Notes under the pieces: generated by a model | The model's input: only the letters and a program-made list of their open reading frames with translations | What the model was told of the DNA's origin: nothing | Database searches by the model: none | Shown here: piece after piece, positions 36,369 through 44,581 of the stretch | Layout: each line of letters opens with the position of its first letter | Position numbering within the stretch: the stretch's first letter is position 1 | Program-made: the position numbers and the translations under genes | NCBI RefSeq assembly: GCF_037126245.1 | Contig: NZ_CP136925.1 | Span: 2,868,001-2,932,000, forward strand | Source of the DNA: Mangrovimonas cancribranchiae | GTDB lineage: Bacteria > Bacteroidota > Bacteroidia > Flavobacteriales > Flavobacteriaceae | Length of the DNA: 64,000 bases | Direction: 5' to 3'

Positions 36369-37058
36369 TTAAAAGGTAATCATAGCTGTAAAAGCAAACA
36401 TAGATTGGTTGCCTTTAATCTTTTTATCATTTCCTGTTAGATCTAAATTATCATCTTTATCTAACTTTCCTAACATATTGGTAAAGCCATAAATATACTG
36501 TGCCTTTACTCTAAAATGACTAAATCCTGCTGATACGCCAACGGTTCCATCAATATTAAATTTATTGACATCAGAAATATCTTTAGCTAAGAGATTATCA
36601 TAATTAGCAACTATAAAATTTTCGTATTGGTCGTCTTGCAGTTTTAATTCGCCATTATACTGAAGCATTGGACCAATATCTATAGTTAAAAAGCTTTTAA
36701 TAAGTTTTACATGCATTAATAAGGCTATTTGGGCTGTAAATACTTTATAGTCTAAAAACTGAGATTCTGCTGGTAACGTAACGGGACGTGTGGCAATACC
36801 TACTTCATTTTCGGCTAATTGTATAGTATAACTTATATTGTACCATTTATGTGGAAGATCGACAGTGGCCGATGCGCCAACCATCCATCCATTACCAGGT
36901 TTGGTTTCAAAATTATCGGTTAAAATATCGTATTGTGTAATCCCGCCGTAAATTCCAAAGCCATTTTTAATGGCATATCGCCTATGTTGTGCCTGAGAAA
37001 TTGTAACAAATCCTATGCAAAAGACTACTAATAAAATAAAGTACTTGTTTTGTTTCAT
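36369..37058 (-). CDS. Outer-membrane beta-barrel protein
   Basis: The 229-residue product has a signal peptide (about 1-23, ending SQAQ) and a mature part of alternating hydrophobic beta-strands (GFGIYGGITQYDIL, GWMVGASATVDL, YNISYTIQLAENEVG, FLTIDIGPMLQYNGEL). It ends in SMFAFTAMITF with a terminal Phe, the outer-membrane sorting mark. It has about eight strands and resembles the PorT/OMP_b-brl group of Bacteroidota. No function can be assigned. It is a single gene, convergent with gltX and divergent from the SPFH gene. Confidence 0.8.
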   Translation of the reverse strand: MKQNKYFILLVVFCIGFVTISQAQHRRYAIKNGFGIYGGITQYDILTDNFETKPGNGWMVGASATVDLPHKWYNISYTIQLAENEVGIATRPVTLPAESQFLDYKVFTAQIALLMHVKLIKSFLTIDIGPMLQYNGELKLQDDQYENFIVANYDNLLAKDISDVNKFNIDGTVGVSAGFSHFRVKAQYIYGFTNMLGKLDKDDNLDLTGNDKKIKGNQSMFAFTAMITF

Positions 37059-37127
37059 TGTATATGTGATTAAAACAAATATAGCTTAAATTAGTAAACA
37101 TTAGTTAAAACCTTAAAACCATCACTT

Positions 37128-38060
37128 ATGGGCCAATTTATTTTTATTCCTATTATTTTTTTTGGATTACTTATTTTAATCTCTTCTTTCTTTATTGTTA
37201 AACAACAGTCTGCTGCTATAATAGAACGTTTTGGGCGTTTTCAAGGTATTCGTCATTCTGGTTTACGTATAAAAATTCCTCTAGTAGATCGTGTTGCTGG
37301 ACGTTTAAGTTTAAAAATTCAGCAGTTGGATGTAATTGTTGAAACCAAAACTTTAGACGATGTGTTTGTGCGCTTAAAAGTATCTGTACAATATGTCGTA
37401 ATTAAAGAAAAAGTGTACGATGCATTTTATAAACTAGACTATCCGCACGACCAAATTACAAGTTATGTGTTTGATGTAGTTCGTGCCGAAGTGCCAAAAA
37501 TGAAATTAGATGATGTTTTTGTTAAAAAAGATGATATTGCTATTGCTGTAAAATCAGAGCTTAACGATGCCATGTTAGACTATGGTTTTGATATTATTAA
37601 AACCCTTGTTACCGATATTGATCCAGATGCTCAAGTAAAAGCTGCTATGAACCGTATTAATGCCTCTGAGCGTGAAAAAATAGCAGCTCAATACGAAGGT
37701 GATGCACAACGTATTTTAATTGTTGAAAAAGCTAAAGCCGAAGCCGAAAGCAAGCGTTTACAGGGACAAGGTATTGCCGATCAACGTCGTGAAATTGCAC
37801 GTGGTTTAGAAGAATCGGTAGAAGTATTAAATCGTGTAGGCATCAACTCGCAAGAAGCCTCAGCTTTAATTGTAGTGACGCAGCATTACGATACGCTACA
37901 ATCTATTGGTGAAGAAACCAATAGTAACTTAATTTTATTGCCTAATTCGCCACAAGCTGGTAGCGATATGCTTAACAATATGGTGGCAAGTTTTACAGCT
38001 AGTAACCAAATTGGCGAAGCAATGAAAGAAGCTAGAAACAAAAAGAACGATGAGGAATAA
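37128..38060 (+). CDS. SPFH/band-7 membrane protein (stomatin-like)
   Basis: A 310-residue protein with one N-terminal membrane helix (about 5-25) and a prohibitin/SPFH domain (about 26-190: VKQQSAAIIERFGRFQGIRHSGLRIKIPLVDRV). A charged Ala/Glu/Lys helix follows (about 190-240: AQRILIVEKAKAEAESKRLQGQG), then a short Gly/Asn tail. Such proteins form ring-like scaffolds that organise membrane patches and guard proteases such as FtsH. The sequence is of the stomatin/plant HIR-like subgroup. The 130-residue gene that follows 3 bp later may be its partner. Confidence 0.9.
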   Translation: MGQFIFIPIIFFGLLILISSFFIVKQQSAAIIERFGRFQGIRHSGLRIKIPLVDRVAGRLSLKIQQLDVIVETKTLDDVFVRLKVSVQYVVIKEKVYDAFYKLDYPHDQITSYVFDVVRAEVPKMKLDDVFVKKDDIAIAVKSELNDAMLDYGFDIIKTLVTDIDPDAQVKAAMNRINASEREKIAAQYEGDAQRILIVEKAKAEAESKRLQGQGIADQRREIARGLEESVEVLNRVGINSQEASALIVVTQHYDTLQSIGEETNSNLILLPNSPQAGSDMLNNMVASFTASNQIGEAMKEARNKKNDEE

Positions 38061-38063
38061 CAT

Positions 38064-38456
38064 ATGACCTTTCCTTTCAAAAAAAGTAAAAAACGCTTCT
38101 ACTTTAATCTATCACTTGGTATTCTTTGGATTATTGTTGGATCGATAGGTGTTTTTATGGACGATACTAGATGGACCGATTATATTTTTTTAATCATAGG
38201 ATTGTTCTATCTAGTATCCTCTTTTTTGGATACACAAACACATCATTTAATTATTACAAAAGATGTGATAAAAGAAGATTTCTTCTTTGGGAAGTCGATT
38301 AATATTAAAAACATCAATAATATTTCTGAATTTGCTGGCGATATTATTTTAAAAACACCTTCAAAAGAACTTACCATACACAAACAAGCCTTTGAAAACG
38401 AGGTTTTCAGTAGTATCAAACAACAGGTAGAACGCCTAAAATTAGACTTAAATTAA
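38064..38456 (+). CDS. Small membrane protein with PH-like tail
   Basis: I do not recognise a named family. The 130-residue product has a basic start, two membrane helices (about 13-32 and 39-56) and a soluble C-terminal part of about 70 residues. That tail's strand pattern (HLIITKDVIKEDFFFGKSINIKNINNI, then DIILKTPSKELTIHKQAF) resembles bacterial PH-like domains. It starts 3 bp after the SPFH gene, so they are co-transcribed. A role in holding or tuning the SPFH scaffold is an inference from position only. Its TAA stop shares TTAA with the convergent 67-residue gene. Confidence 0.7.
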   Translation: MTFPFKKSKKRFYFNLSLGILWIIVGSIGVFMDDTRWTDYIFLIIGLFYLVSSFLDTQTHHLIITKDVIKEDFFFGKSINIKNINNISEFAGDIILKTPSKELTIHKQAFENEVFSSIKQQVERLKLDLN

Positions 38457-38656
38457 TGCTCTTCTTGATACTTTTTAACTAACGCCTTCAAACTACTTAA
38501 ATAATCTTCTAACGCTTTATTATCAATATTAGGATGTTCCATATTTGGGATAGTAATTGGATTTTCATCTAAATACTTATACAATTCTGGATAATTAGAT
38601 TCTATATCTCTAGTTAATGTTGAAATCTCCTGTAATAAATCTTGTGTGGTTTTCAT
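38453..38656 (-). CDS. Conserved small acidic protein, unknown function
   Basis: A 67-residue protein starting MKTTQDLLQEISTLTRDIE, with ESNYPELYKYLDENPITIP in the middle and a helical end (LEDYLSSLKALVKKYQEEH). I recall closely similar small proteins in many Flavobacteriaceae, with the YPELYKYLdENP stretch best kept; none has a known role. It is soluble with two helices around a Pro-rich turn. I use ATG 38656, since the longer frame opens at TTG 38683. The stop codon overlaps that of the convergent PH-like gene in a palindromic TTAA. Confidence 0.7.
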   Translation of the reverse strand: MKTTQDLLQEISTLTRDIESNYPELYKYLDENPITIPNMEHPNIDNKALEDYLSSLKALVKKYQEEH

Positions 38657-38733
38657 AGATATAGCCTTTAGTATAAAATACAAAAAAACACTAGAGTATT
38701 TAAATTATTTAAGCTTAAAAGGCTGTTAAACTT

Positions 38734-39891
38734 TTATTTAGAAAACGGATGACGTTCCTGCCAACCCTTTTTAGGGTTCATAAGTTTAAAAATATGTTTA
38801 AACAACCTATTTAAAATACCATTTGTGTGTTTCATATACATTGTCATAGGGTAAGCCTTCGCTCCTACCGAACTCTTAATAGTCATAGCTGTTCTAGCAT
38901 AAACAATGGTTTTAAAGTTGTTATTAACGCCAAATGCAATCATATCGTACAACATATTTAAATACAGTTGCATATTGTATTGGTAGCGTTCATCATAACC
39001 TAAAAAATAGGTTTCCAAATCGTTATTATTGTTCAAAATAAGCGTATAAAACCCAACTAACTCCTCATTTAAATAATAGCCAAAAACCTTAAAGTTGTCT
39101 TGAAGCTTTTGTTTGTAAATTAAAAAATGATTCTCTGGTAAAATAAACGTATTGAATTTAGCATTATCTGACACCGTTTTATATAATTCATAAAGTCTTT
39201 TAGATTGTTCTTTAATGGTTTGTAAATCCAATTCTTTGCAAACAATACCATTATACTTTTTTCTAGCACGTTTATAACGACGACGGTATTTTTTGTTTAA
39301 AGCTTTTAAATAATCATCAAAGCTACGCCAAGATTCTGAAACTTGAAACAACATATTGGGTTGTACTTTTACGTTATAAAAGCCTTTTTTAGAGAAGTTA
39401 TCCCGTTCTTGATGAAGAACATCAGTATTAAAGAAATCCTTTAGTAGAAATAATCTTATGCGTTTTTGGGAATGGTCTTTAATTTGTTGTCTAAGATTTT
39501 TAAATACCTTAAAAATTGTTTCTGAAAATTCTGAAACAGAAATGGCATTAGATATAAAATAACCATGTTGCCCAGTATGTGTTAAATTACCTAAAACAAG
39601 AATATTCCCTTTTAAAATAAGTGATACCAAGCTTTTAAAACGTTCTCTAAAACAAGAGTCGTTATTGTTTCTAAACATATCTTTTACATACAACTGCACG
39701 CGTTGTAAAACGGCAACCGCTACCAAATTATCATGTTTAAAAACACCAACATAATACAATGAAATATTGTTAGGTGAAGCCGTTTCAATAGCTTTAAGAT
39801 AATTAGAATGCAAAAAAATATCGTGCGATACCAAAGTATCCCACGAATTTGGAAGTTGTTTATATGTTGTGTAAATCTTATAGTTTATCAA
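38734..39891 (-). CDS. FemAB/GNAT-like acyltransferase
   Basis: The 385-residue protein has the two-lobe GNAT layout seen in FemAB and BioF2-like enzymes: an N-terminal lobe with FLHSNYLKAIETASPNNISLYYVGVFKHDNLVAVAVLQ (about 27-63), a basic segment (KKYRRRYKRARKKYNG, about 199-214), and a second lobe with FKVFGYYLNEELVGFYTLIL (about 262-281). Such enzymes move an amino acid from tRNA, or an acyl group, onto a peptide or sugar. The substrate cannot be seen. The conserved basic segment may hold a charged donor such as tRNA, which is a guess. It is monocistronic. Confidence 0.7.
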   Translation of the reverse strand: MINYKIYTTYKQLPNSWDTLVSHDIFLHSNYLKAIETASPNNISLYYVGVFKHDNLVAVAVLQRVQLYVKDMFRNNNDSCFRERFKSLVSLILKGNILVLGNLTHTGQHGYFISNAISVSEFSETIFKVFKNLRQQIKDHSQKRIRLFLLKDFFNTDVLHQERDNFSKKGFYNVKVQPNMLFQVSESWRSFDDYLKALNKKYRRRYKRARKKYNGIVCKELDLQTIKEQSKRLYELYKTVSDNAKFNTFILPENHFLIYKQKLQDNFKVFGYYLNEELVGFYTLILNNNNDLETYFLGYDERYQYNMQLYLNMLYDMIAFGVNNNFKTIVYARTAMTIKSSVGAKAYPMTMYMKHTNGILNRLFKHIFKLMNPKKGWQERHPFSK

Positions 39892-39894
39892 ACC

Positions 39895-39926
39895 ACAAAA
39901 AAAGACTGATACTTATAATCAGTCTT
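39895..39926 (-). terminator. Terminator of the DUF1761 gene
   Basis: Arms AAGACTGAT / ATCAGTCTT (9 bp) with a 7-base loop. On the minus strand they are followed by a T-run. It lies 25 bp after the DUF1761 stop. Confidence 0.8.
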
Positions 39927-39950
39927 CTATTTTATATATTCATTACAATT

Positions 39951-40433
39951 TTATTGCCATCTGCAAACAATACCGCCCATAATAGCTAGGGTTACAATCC
40001 AATATCCAGCATTTATTAAAATGTATTTGGTGCCTTTTCTTTCAAATAAGGCATTGGTTCCTAAAATTGGTAACGCAATAAAAACACCCGCTATTGTACC
40101 GTGTAAAGCACCGTGTTTAAAGGTTCTAAAAGCATTACCATAATCGTCCATAAAGGCTTGAAAAGACGGTTCTGCCATACTAGGATCGCCACCAACCATG
40201 CCTAAAGCTCCTGTTTGATGAATGGTTATAAATTGTAAAGCAAAAGCTAATAGGAAGGCAAAAATAAAAGCCAAAATAAAAATCTTAGCCATATTACCTC
40301 CTTTCATTTTCTCCTCGGTCATTTCTGCTGCTCTTGCCCAAGCGTATCCAAAAACTTTAGGATTGTACCAAATGGCACCTATAACAAGCGCCGAAGCTGC
40401 AGCTGCTAAAAGAGCTAAAAAGTTAATTTCCAT
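39951..40433 (-). CDS. DUF1761 membrane protein
   Basis: A 160-residue protein with four hydrophobic segments (about 5-22, 50-70, 108-127 and 138-155). It starts MEINFLALLAAAASALVIGAIWYNPKVFGYAWARA, which is the DUF1761 opening with the conserved WYNPKVFG. The family is small, made of inner-membrane proteins, and its function is unknown. It stands alone, with a terminator after it and a glnS terminator before it. Confidence 0.85.
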   Translation of the reverse strand: MEINFLALLAAAASALVIGAIWYNPKVFGYAWARAAEMTEEKMKGGNMAKIFILAFIFAFLLAFALQFITIHQTGALGMVGGDPSMAEPSFQAFMDDYGNAFRTFKHGALHGTIAGVFIALPILGTNALFERKGTKYILINAGYWIVTLAIMGGIVCRWQ

Positions 40434-40510
40434 AATATGATATAATTAGTTAGTAAACTAAATATAGTGATTATTGGAATAAAAAACTTTTTTAAAGTAA
40501 ATGAAATAAA

Positions 40511-40537
40511 AAATCCCAAGCATAAAACTTGGGATTT
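40511..40537 (-). terminator. Terminator of glnS
   Basis: Arms AAATCCCAAG / CTTGGGATTT (10 bp) with a 7-base loop; on the minus strand the hairpin ends in a T-run. It lies about 20 bp after the glnS stop. Confidence 0.85.
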
Positions 40538-40557
40538 ATCTCTTTTAAAATGTGCTT

Positions 40558-42549
40558 TTACAAGTTAGAAACCTCGTTAACCAACTTCTGATTTTTATCG
40601 TTCTTGGCCTTTGTAATAAATGCTACAATCTCATCATTTTTTTCCAAGCCTTTTTCCAACAAAACGCCTAACGTAATAGCTGTAGCTATGCGTGTTCCTG
40701 CTTTTTTAACCGAAGTATTGAATAACGGTTGCAAATCATCATAAGACACATCGGTTGCAAGTTTCTTGATGTTTTGCTTAGCAGCATCAAATTTATCGTC
40801 TGGTAAACGATCTAGCTTCTTCCCTATTTTCTTGATATCTTCAATAGCAGGTCGTTGTTGTTGTGGCTTAGGCTGATTTTGCTGCTTTGATTGTGGTTTT
40901 TGTTTTGCCCAAGTATCACGTAATCCTACAGTTTTATTGAAGACTAATTTATCTGAAGTAGAATCGTTATCAACATTAAAATATCCTAAACGTTGAAACT
41001 GAAATCTGTCTGATACTTTAGTTTCTTGCAAACTTGGTTCAACAAAAGCTTCAACAATATTTAGAGAATTAGGATTTAAAAATGCCATAAAGTCTTTGTC
41101 TTGATGACTGTCTGGAGCTTCGTCCATAAATAACCTATCGTATTCTCTAACTTCGGCTCTTACCGCATGTTTTATAGACACCCAATGCAACGTCCCTTTT
41201 ACTTTTTTAGAGGTGTCTTCAGAATAGGTACAATGAATTTCTTTTATCTCGCCCTTATCATCTTTTACCACATCATTAGCTTGAATGATATACGCATTTT
41301 TTAAGCGTACTTCGCCACCCAGTTTTAATCTGAAAAACTTATTGCTAGCTTCCTCTTTAAAATCAGCTTTTTCAATATAAAGCTCTCTTGAAAATGGTAC
41401 TTGTCTAGAACCAGCACTAATATCTTCCGGATTATTTTCAGCTTCAAACCACTCTTCTTTATCTTCTGGATAATTGGTAATAACAACCTTAACTGGATCT
41501 AAAACTGCCATCACGCGGGGTGCTGTTTTATTAAGATGATCGCGAACACAAAATTCCAATAACGATACATCTATCACATTTTCGCGTTTAGCAACGCCTA
41601 CTTTTTCTATAAATGTTCTTATAGATTCTGGTGTGTAACCGCGACGTCGTAAACCTGAAATAGTAGGCATTCTAGGGTCGTCCCAGCCATTTACTATACC
41701 ATCTTCCACTAATTTAAGCAGTTTACGCTTACTCATAATGGTATAACTAAGATTCAAACGTGCAAACTCACGCTGTTTAGGTAGCATAGGATACGTGTTT
41801 TTAGAATAATCGTATACTTGCTCCTTAAACCAATTATAAAGTTCTCTATGTGGCTTAAATTCAAGCGAACATAAGGAATGTGAAATTTGTTCGATATAAT
41901 CGCTTTCACCATGCGTCCAATCGTACATTGGGTAAATGCACCAATTATTTCCGGTTCTATGGTGTGCTTTTTTAAGAATACGATACATGATAGGATCGCG
42001 CATCAACATATTGGTATGCTTCATATCTATTTTAGCTCGTAAAACGTGTTCGCCTTCTTCAAACTCACCATTTTTCATACGGTTGAACAAATCTAAATTT
42101 TCTTCAACTGTACGATTTCTGTAAGGTCCATCTACTCCTGGTTGCGTTGGTGTTCCTTTTTGCTCAGCCATAGCTTCGCTAGATTGCGAATCGACATAGG
42201 CTTTGTTTTCTTTTATTAATAACACTGCCCAGTCGTATAATTGCTGAAAATAATCGGACGAATACAATTCATCTGCCCATGTATAACCCAACCATGCTAT
42301 ATCGCGCTTAATAGCATCGACATATTCCTGTTCTTCTTTTGCAGGGTTTGTATCATCGAATCTTAAATTAACAGGCGCGTTATATTTTAATCCTAAACCA
42401 AAGCTAATCCCTATGGCTTTGGTATGTCCAATATGAAGATACCCATTAGGTTCTGGCGGAAAACGAAAACGAAGTTTATCTTTTTCTAAGCCATTAGCTA
42501 AATCCTCTTCAATAATATGTTCTATAAAATTTAGTGACTTTTCACTCAT
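40558..42549 (-). CDS. glnS: Glutaminyl-tRNA synthetase with C-terminal extension
   Basis: GlnS charges tRNA-Gln directly with glutamine. RFPPEPNGYLHIGHTKAI carries HIGH (about residues 37-40) and YTIMSKRKLLKLV carries the KMSKS-type loop. The catalytic and anticodon-binding parts end at about residue 550, the usual bacterial length. A further 113 residues follow: a Gln/Pro/Lys linker (about 551-568) and a helical domain of about 95 residues (DIKKIGKKLDRLPDDKFDAA and on). The added domain might bind tRNA, as YqeY-type tails do in some other GlnRS, but I see no clear match. The start is ATG 42549. Confidence 0.95.
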   Translation of the reverse strand: MSEKSLNFIEHIIEEDLANGLEKDKLRFRFPPEPNGYLHIGHTKAIGISFGLGLKYNAPVNLRFDDTNPAKEEQEYVDAIKRDIAWLGYTWADELYSSDYFQQLYDWAVLLIKENKAYVDSQSSEAMAEQKGTPTQPGVDGPYRNRTVEENLDLFNRMKNGEFEEGEHVLRAKIDMKHTNMLMRDPIMYRILKKAHHRTGNNWCIYPMYDWTHGESDYIEQISHSLCSLEFKPHRELYNWFKEQVYDYSKNTYPMLPKQREFARLNLSYTIMSKRKLLKLVEDGIVNGWDDPRMPTISGLRRRGYTPESIRTFIEKVGVAKRENVIDVSLLEFCVRDHLNKTAPRVMAVLDPVKVVITNYPEDKEEWFEAENNPEDISAGSRQVPFSRELYIEKADFKEEASNKFFRLKLGGEVRLKNAYIIQANDVVKDDKGEIKEIHCTYSEDTSKKVKGTLHWVSIKHAVRAEVREYDRLFMDEAPDSHQDKDFMAFLNPNSLNIVEAFVEPSLQETKVSDRFQFQRLGYFNVDNDSTSDKLVFNKTVGLRDTWAKQKPQSKQQNQPKPQQQRPAIEDIKKIGKKLDRLPDDKFDAAKQNIKKLATDVSYDDLQPLFNTSVKKAGTRIATAITLGVLLEKGLEKNDEIVAFITKAKNDKNQKLVNEVSNL

Positions 42550-42611
42550 AATTCTTATCTAAAAATAGGCTACAAATTTAAAGGAAATAACTCTAAAATA
42601 AGTGAATAATA

Positions 42612-42619
42612 TATCTTTG
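42612..42619 (+). promoter_or_regulatory. Putative -7 box of folB
   Basis: TATCTTTG lies 15 bases before the TTG start at 42635. No clear TTG is seen at -33. Confidence 0.45.
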
Positions 42620-42634
42620 TAAAAAAATAGTATT

Positions 42635-42997
42635 TTGGGAGTTATAAAAGTTGAAAATATTAGGGTTTTTGCCCATCATGGTTGTCTTAAAGAAGAAACT
42701 AAAATAGGTAGTGATTACCGTGTAGATTTAAAAATTAAAGCTGATTTACAAAAATCGGCAAAAACAGATCTTTTACATGATACGGTAGATTATGTATTTT
42801 TAAATCGTATTGTACGTGAAGAAATGCAACAACCCTCACATTTATTAGAAACGGTTGCTAAACGTATTATTACTAGAATTTTAAAAGAAGATAAAAAGAT
42901 AAAAAAAGTAAGTATTGCTGTTAGTAAACTAAATCCTCCTATTGGTGGTGATGTAGAAATGGTCACTATAAAAATGACAAAAAAGCGAAAAAACTAA
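42635..42997 (+). CDS. folB: Dihydroneopterin aldolase
   Basis: FolB splits dihydroneopterin to hydroxymethyl-dihydropterin and glycolaldehyde in folate synthesis. The 120-residue sequence starts (M)GVIKVENIRVFAHHGCLKEETKIGSDYRVDL. HHGC.xEE (about residues 14-20) and the TVDYVFLNRIVREEM and HLLETVAKRI stretches are the family marks, with the catalytic Lys in SVAVSKLNPP-like IAVSKLNPPIGG near 93-104. The frame has no ATG between the preceding in-frame stop (42620) and the conserved region, so TTG 42635 is the start. tRNA-Cys follows. Confidence 0.92.
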   Translation: MGVIKVENIRVFAHHGCLKEETKIGSDYRVDLKIKADLQKSAKTDLLHDTVDYVFLNRIVREEMQQPSHLLETVAKRIITRILKEDKKIKKVSIAVSKLNPPIGGDVEMVTIKMTKKRKN

Positions 42998-43027
42998 GAC
43001 TTGGTGGTATAAAAAGGGATTTTTTGT

Positions 43028-43035
43028 TACATTTG
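43028..43035 (+). promoter_or_regulatory. Putative -7 box of the tRNA-Cys gene
   Basis: TACATTTG lies 12 bases before the tRNA. A TTG at 43001-43003 is 24 bases upstream, slightly beyond the usual spacing. Confidence 0.45.
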
Positions 43036-43047
43036 CGGTCTAATAAT

Positions 43048-43118
43048 GGCGTCGTGGCCGAGTGGCTAGGCAGAGGTCTGCAAAACCTTGTACAGCGGTT
43101 CGAATCCGCTCGACGCCT
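43048..43118 (+). tRNA. tRNA-Cys (anticodon GCA)
   Basis: A complete cloverleaf of 71 nt. The acceptor arms GGCGTCG / CGACGCC pair fully. The anticodon stem GAGGT / ACCTT closes a CTGCAAA loop with GCA at 43080-43082. The T-arm contains GGTTCGAATCC. U73 as discriminator agrees with tRNA-Cys. The 3' CCA is not encoded. It lies between folB and the LysE-type gene. Confidence 0.96.
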
Positions 43119-43122
43119 CAAC

Positions 43123-43152
43123 AAAAGCTTCTAGTTTATTCTGGAAGCTTTT
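43123..43152 (+). terminator. Terminator of the tRNA-Cys gene
   Basis: A 12-bp hairpin (AAAAGCTTCTAG / CTGGAAGCTTTT, one G-U pair) with a 6-base loop, followed by a T-rich stretch. It overlaps the 3' end of the convergent LysE-type gene. Confidence 0.7.
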
Positions 43153-43831
43153 CTTTTATAGGATTTATTTGTTCTATTTTTTCTTTTAATAGCTCTTTTT
43201 CGTTTGGAAAAAATCCTTGAACTAAAAGTAATACACCAAATCCTAAAATAACTAAAGCTATAATTTTCTTGGTTTTAAAAATGCGTCGCGGTGTTAATTT
43301 TCGTCTAATACGCTTGGCTACTGCTATTTTAAATAAATCTACTAAAAGGTAGGTTACTAGCATGGTGACTATAAAAACTTCAACGCCATTTTTACTTGTT
43401 GTTATAGAATTAGCAATAACAATAAATCCAAGCCATCCTGCTAAAACACCAATGTTTATAAAATTTAGAAGAAAGCCTTTTACAAACAACATACCGTAGT
43501 TTTTCTTGATTTGAACACGATGATATTCTTTTACAATAGAACGAAAAGATTTTGATGTTTTGGTAAAAGAAATAATGCCATAAGCTACAAGTAACACCCC
43601 ACCAAATATGAGAAAATTAGGATCGTCTTTTATTTTTTGAAGTAAACTATTAGCACTATAAAAAGCAACTAGAATGAATAAAATATCGGCAAAAATAACG
43701 CCTAAATCGAAAATTAAAGCACTTTTAAATCCTTTGGTTGCACTAGTTTCTAGAAGTACAAAAAATACAGGTCCTATGGTAAAAGCTAATATAATACCAA
43801 ATGGAATGGCCGCTAAAATATCATTTATCAT
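43136..43831 (-). CDS. LysE-family amino-acid exporter-like membrane protein
   Basis: A 231-residue inner-membrane protein with about six helices. It opens MINDILAAIPFGIILAFTIGPVFFVLLETSATKGFKSALIFDLGVIFADILFIL; the GPVFFVLLETSATKGFKSAL stretch is the LysE signature (Gly-Pro, then the Gly/Ala-rich second helix). Exporters of this family move small molecules such as amino acids out of the cell. A cytosolic loop KTSKSFRSIVKEYHRVQIKKNYG is basic. The C-terminal tail after the last helix is charged (KELLKEKIEQINPIKEKLPE) and longer than usual. The substrate is unknown. Confidence 0.85.
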   Translation of the reverse strand: MINDILAAIPFGIILAFTIGPVFFVLLETSATKGFKSALIFDLGVIFADILFILVAFYSANSLLQKIKDDPNFLIFGGVLLVAYGIISFTKTSKSFRSIVKEYHRVQIKKNYGMLFVKGFLLNFINIGVLAGWLGFIVIANSITTSKNGVEVFIVTMLVTYLLVDLFKIAVAKRIRRKLTPRRIFKTKKIIALVILGFGVLLLVQGFFPNEKELLKEKIEQINPIKEKLPE

Positions 43832-43875
43832 AAAACCTTAGTAATTGTCTTACAAAGGTAGAAAAAATAGTGGGT

Positions 43876-44550
43876 TTAATTTCTGTATTCTATACTTCCA
43901 CCTAAAGCTTTGCTTTCGTTTACATTTTTTGGCTTTCCGTAAACAATAACTTCGCCTCCTGCTCTAATTTTAATATCGAGATTTTCTTGAGCTTTAACTC
44001 TAGCTTCACCTCCAGCTTTTATGGTTACTTCGGTATCTTGAGACTCTAGTTCTTGTCCATTATAAATACCGCCTGTACTTAAGTCTATAAGCTGTTTTTT
44101 GGCTGTTCCAGAAGTTTTTACTTCGCCTCCTGTAATGGCTTTAATATCTAAAATAGTTACGTTTGTCTGTAATTTTATTTGGGCACCTTCTTGCGTTTTT
44201 AGTGTAAGATCTATTTGTTTAAATACATCTTCTGAACTTATAAAAGCACCTTCGTTAGCATCGATAATTTCTAAATTGGTAAAATAAACTTTTACATAGG
44301 TATCGCGCCCATTAAAAGTTTCACTTAAATCCATACGAATTTTTAATACTCCATTTTTATTAACAATAGCAACATCTTCTTTATTTCTACCAGAGATTTC
44401 AACCTTGTTCTCGTCGCTTTTAATAAGTTCAACATCTATTAAATCAAAAGCTTTTAGCTTAGTAAATTCGCCTATTGTTTTAGTTATGGTATTTTGTGAA
44501 TTTGCAACTAACGATACGGTTACAGCTAAAATAAATAGTAATTTTTTCAT
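43876..44550 (-). CDS. DUF2807 (head GIN domain) secreted protein
   Basis: The 224-residue product has a signal peptide (about 1-18, ending ANSQ) and a repeated-strand, beta-helix body (VEISGRNKEDVAIVNKNGVLKIRM, then LEIIDANEGAFISSEDVF and later AQIKLQTNVTILDIKA). This matches DUF2807, the 'head GIN' adhesin-like domain common in Bacteroidota. It ends GGSIEYRN. The role is unknown; the family is predicted to lie outside the inner membrane. It follows rnr by 31 bp on the same strand. Confidence 0.85.
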   Translation of the reverse strand: MKKLLFILAVTVSLVANSQNTITKTIGEFTKLKAFDLIDVELIKSDENKVEISGRNKEDVAIVNKNGVLKIRMDLSETFNGRDTYVKVYFTNLEIIDANEGAFISSEDVFKQIDLTLKTQEGAQIKLQTNVTILDIKAITGGEVKTSGTAKKQLIDLSTGGIYNGQELESQDTEVTIKAGGEARVKAQENLDIKIRAGGEVIVYGKPKNVNESKALGGSIEYRN

Positions 44551-44581
44551 TGTTTTTCTTTTCCTTATTTCTCAACAAAAA

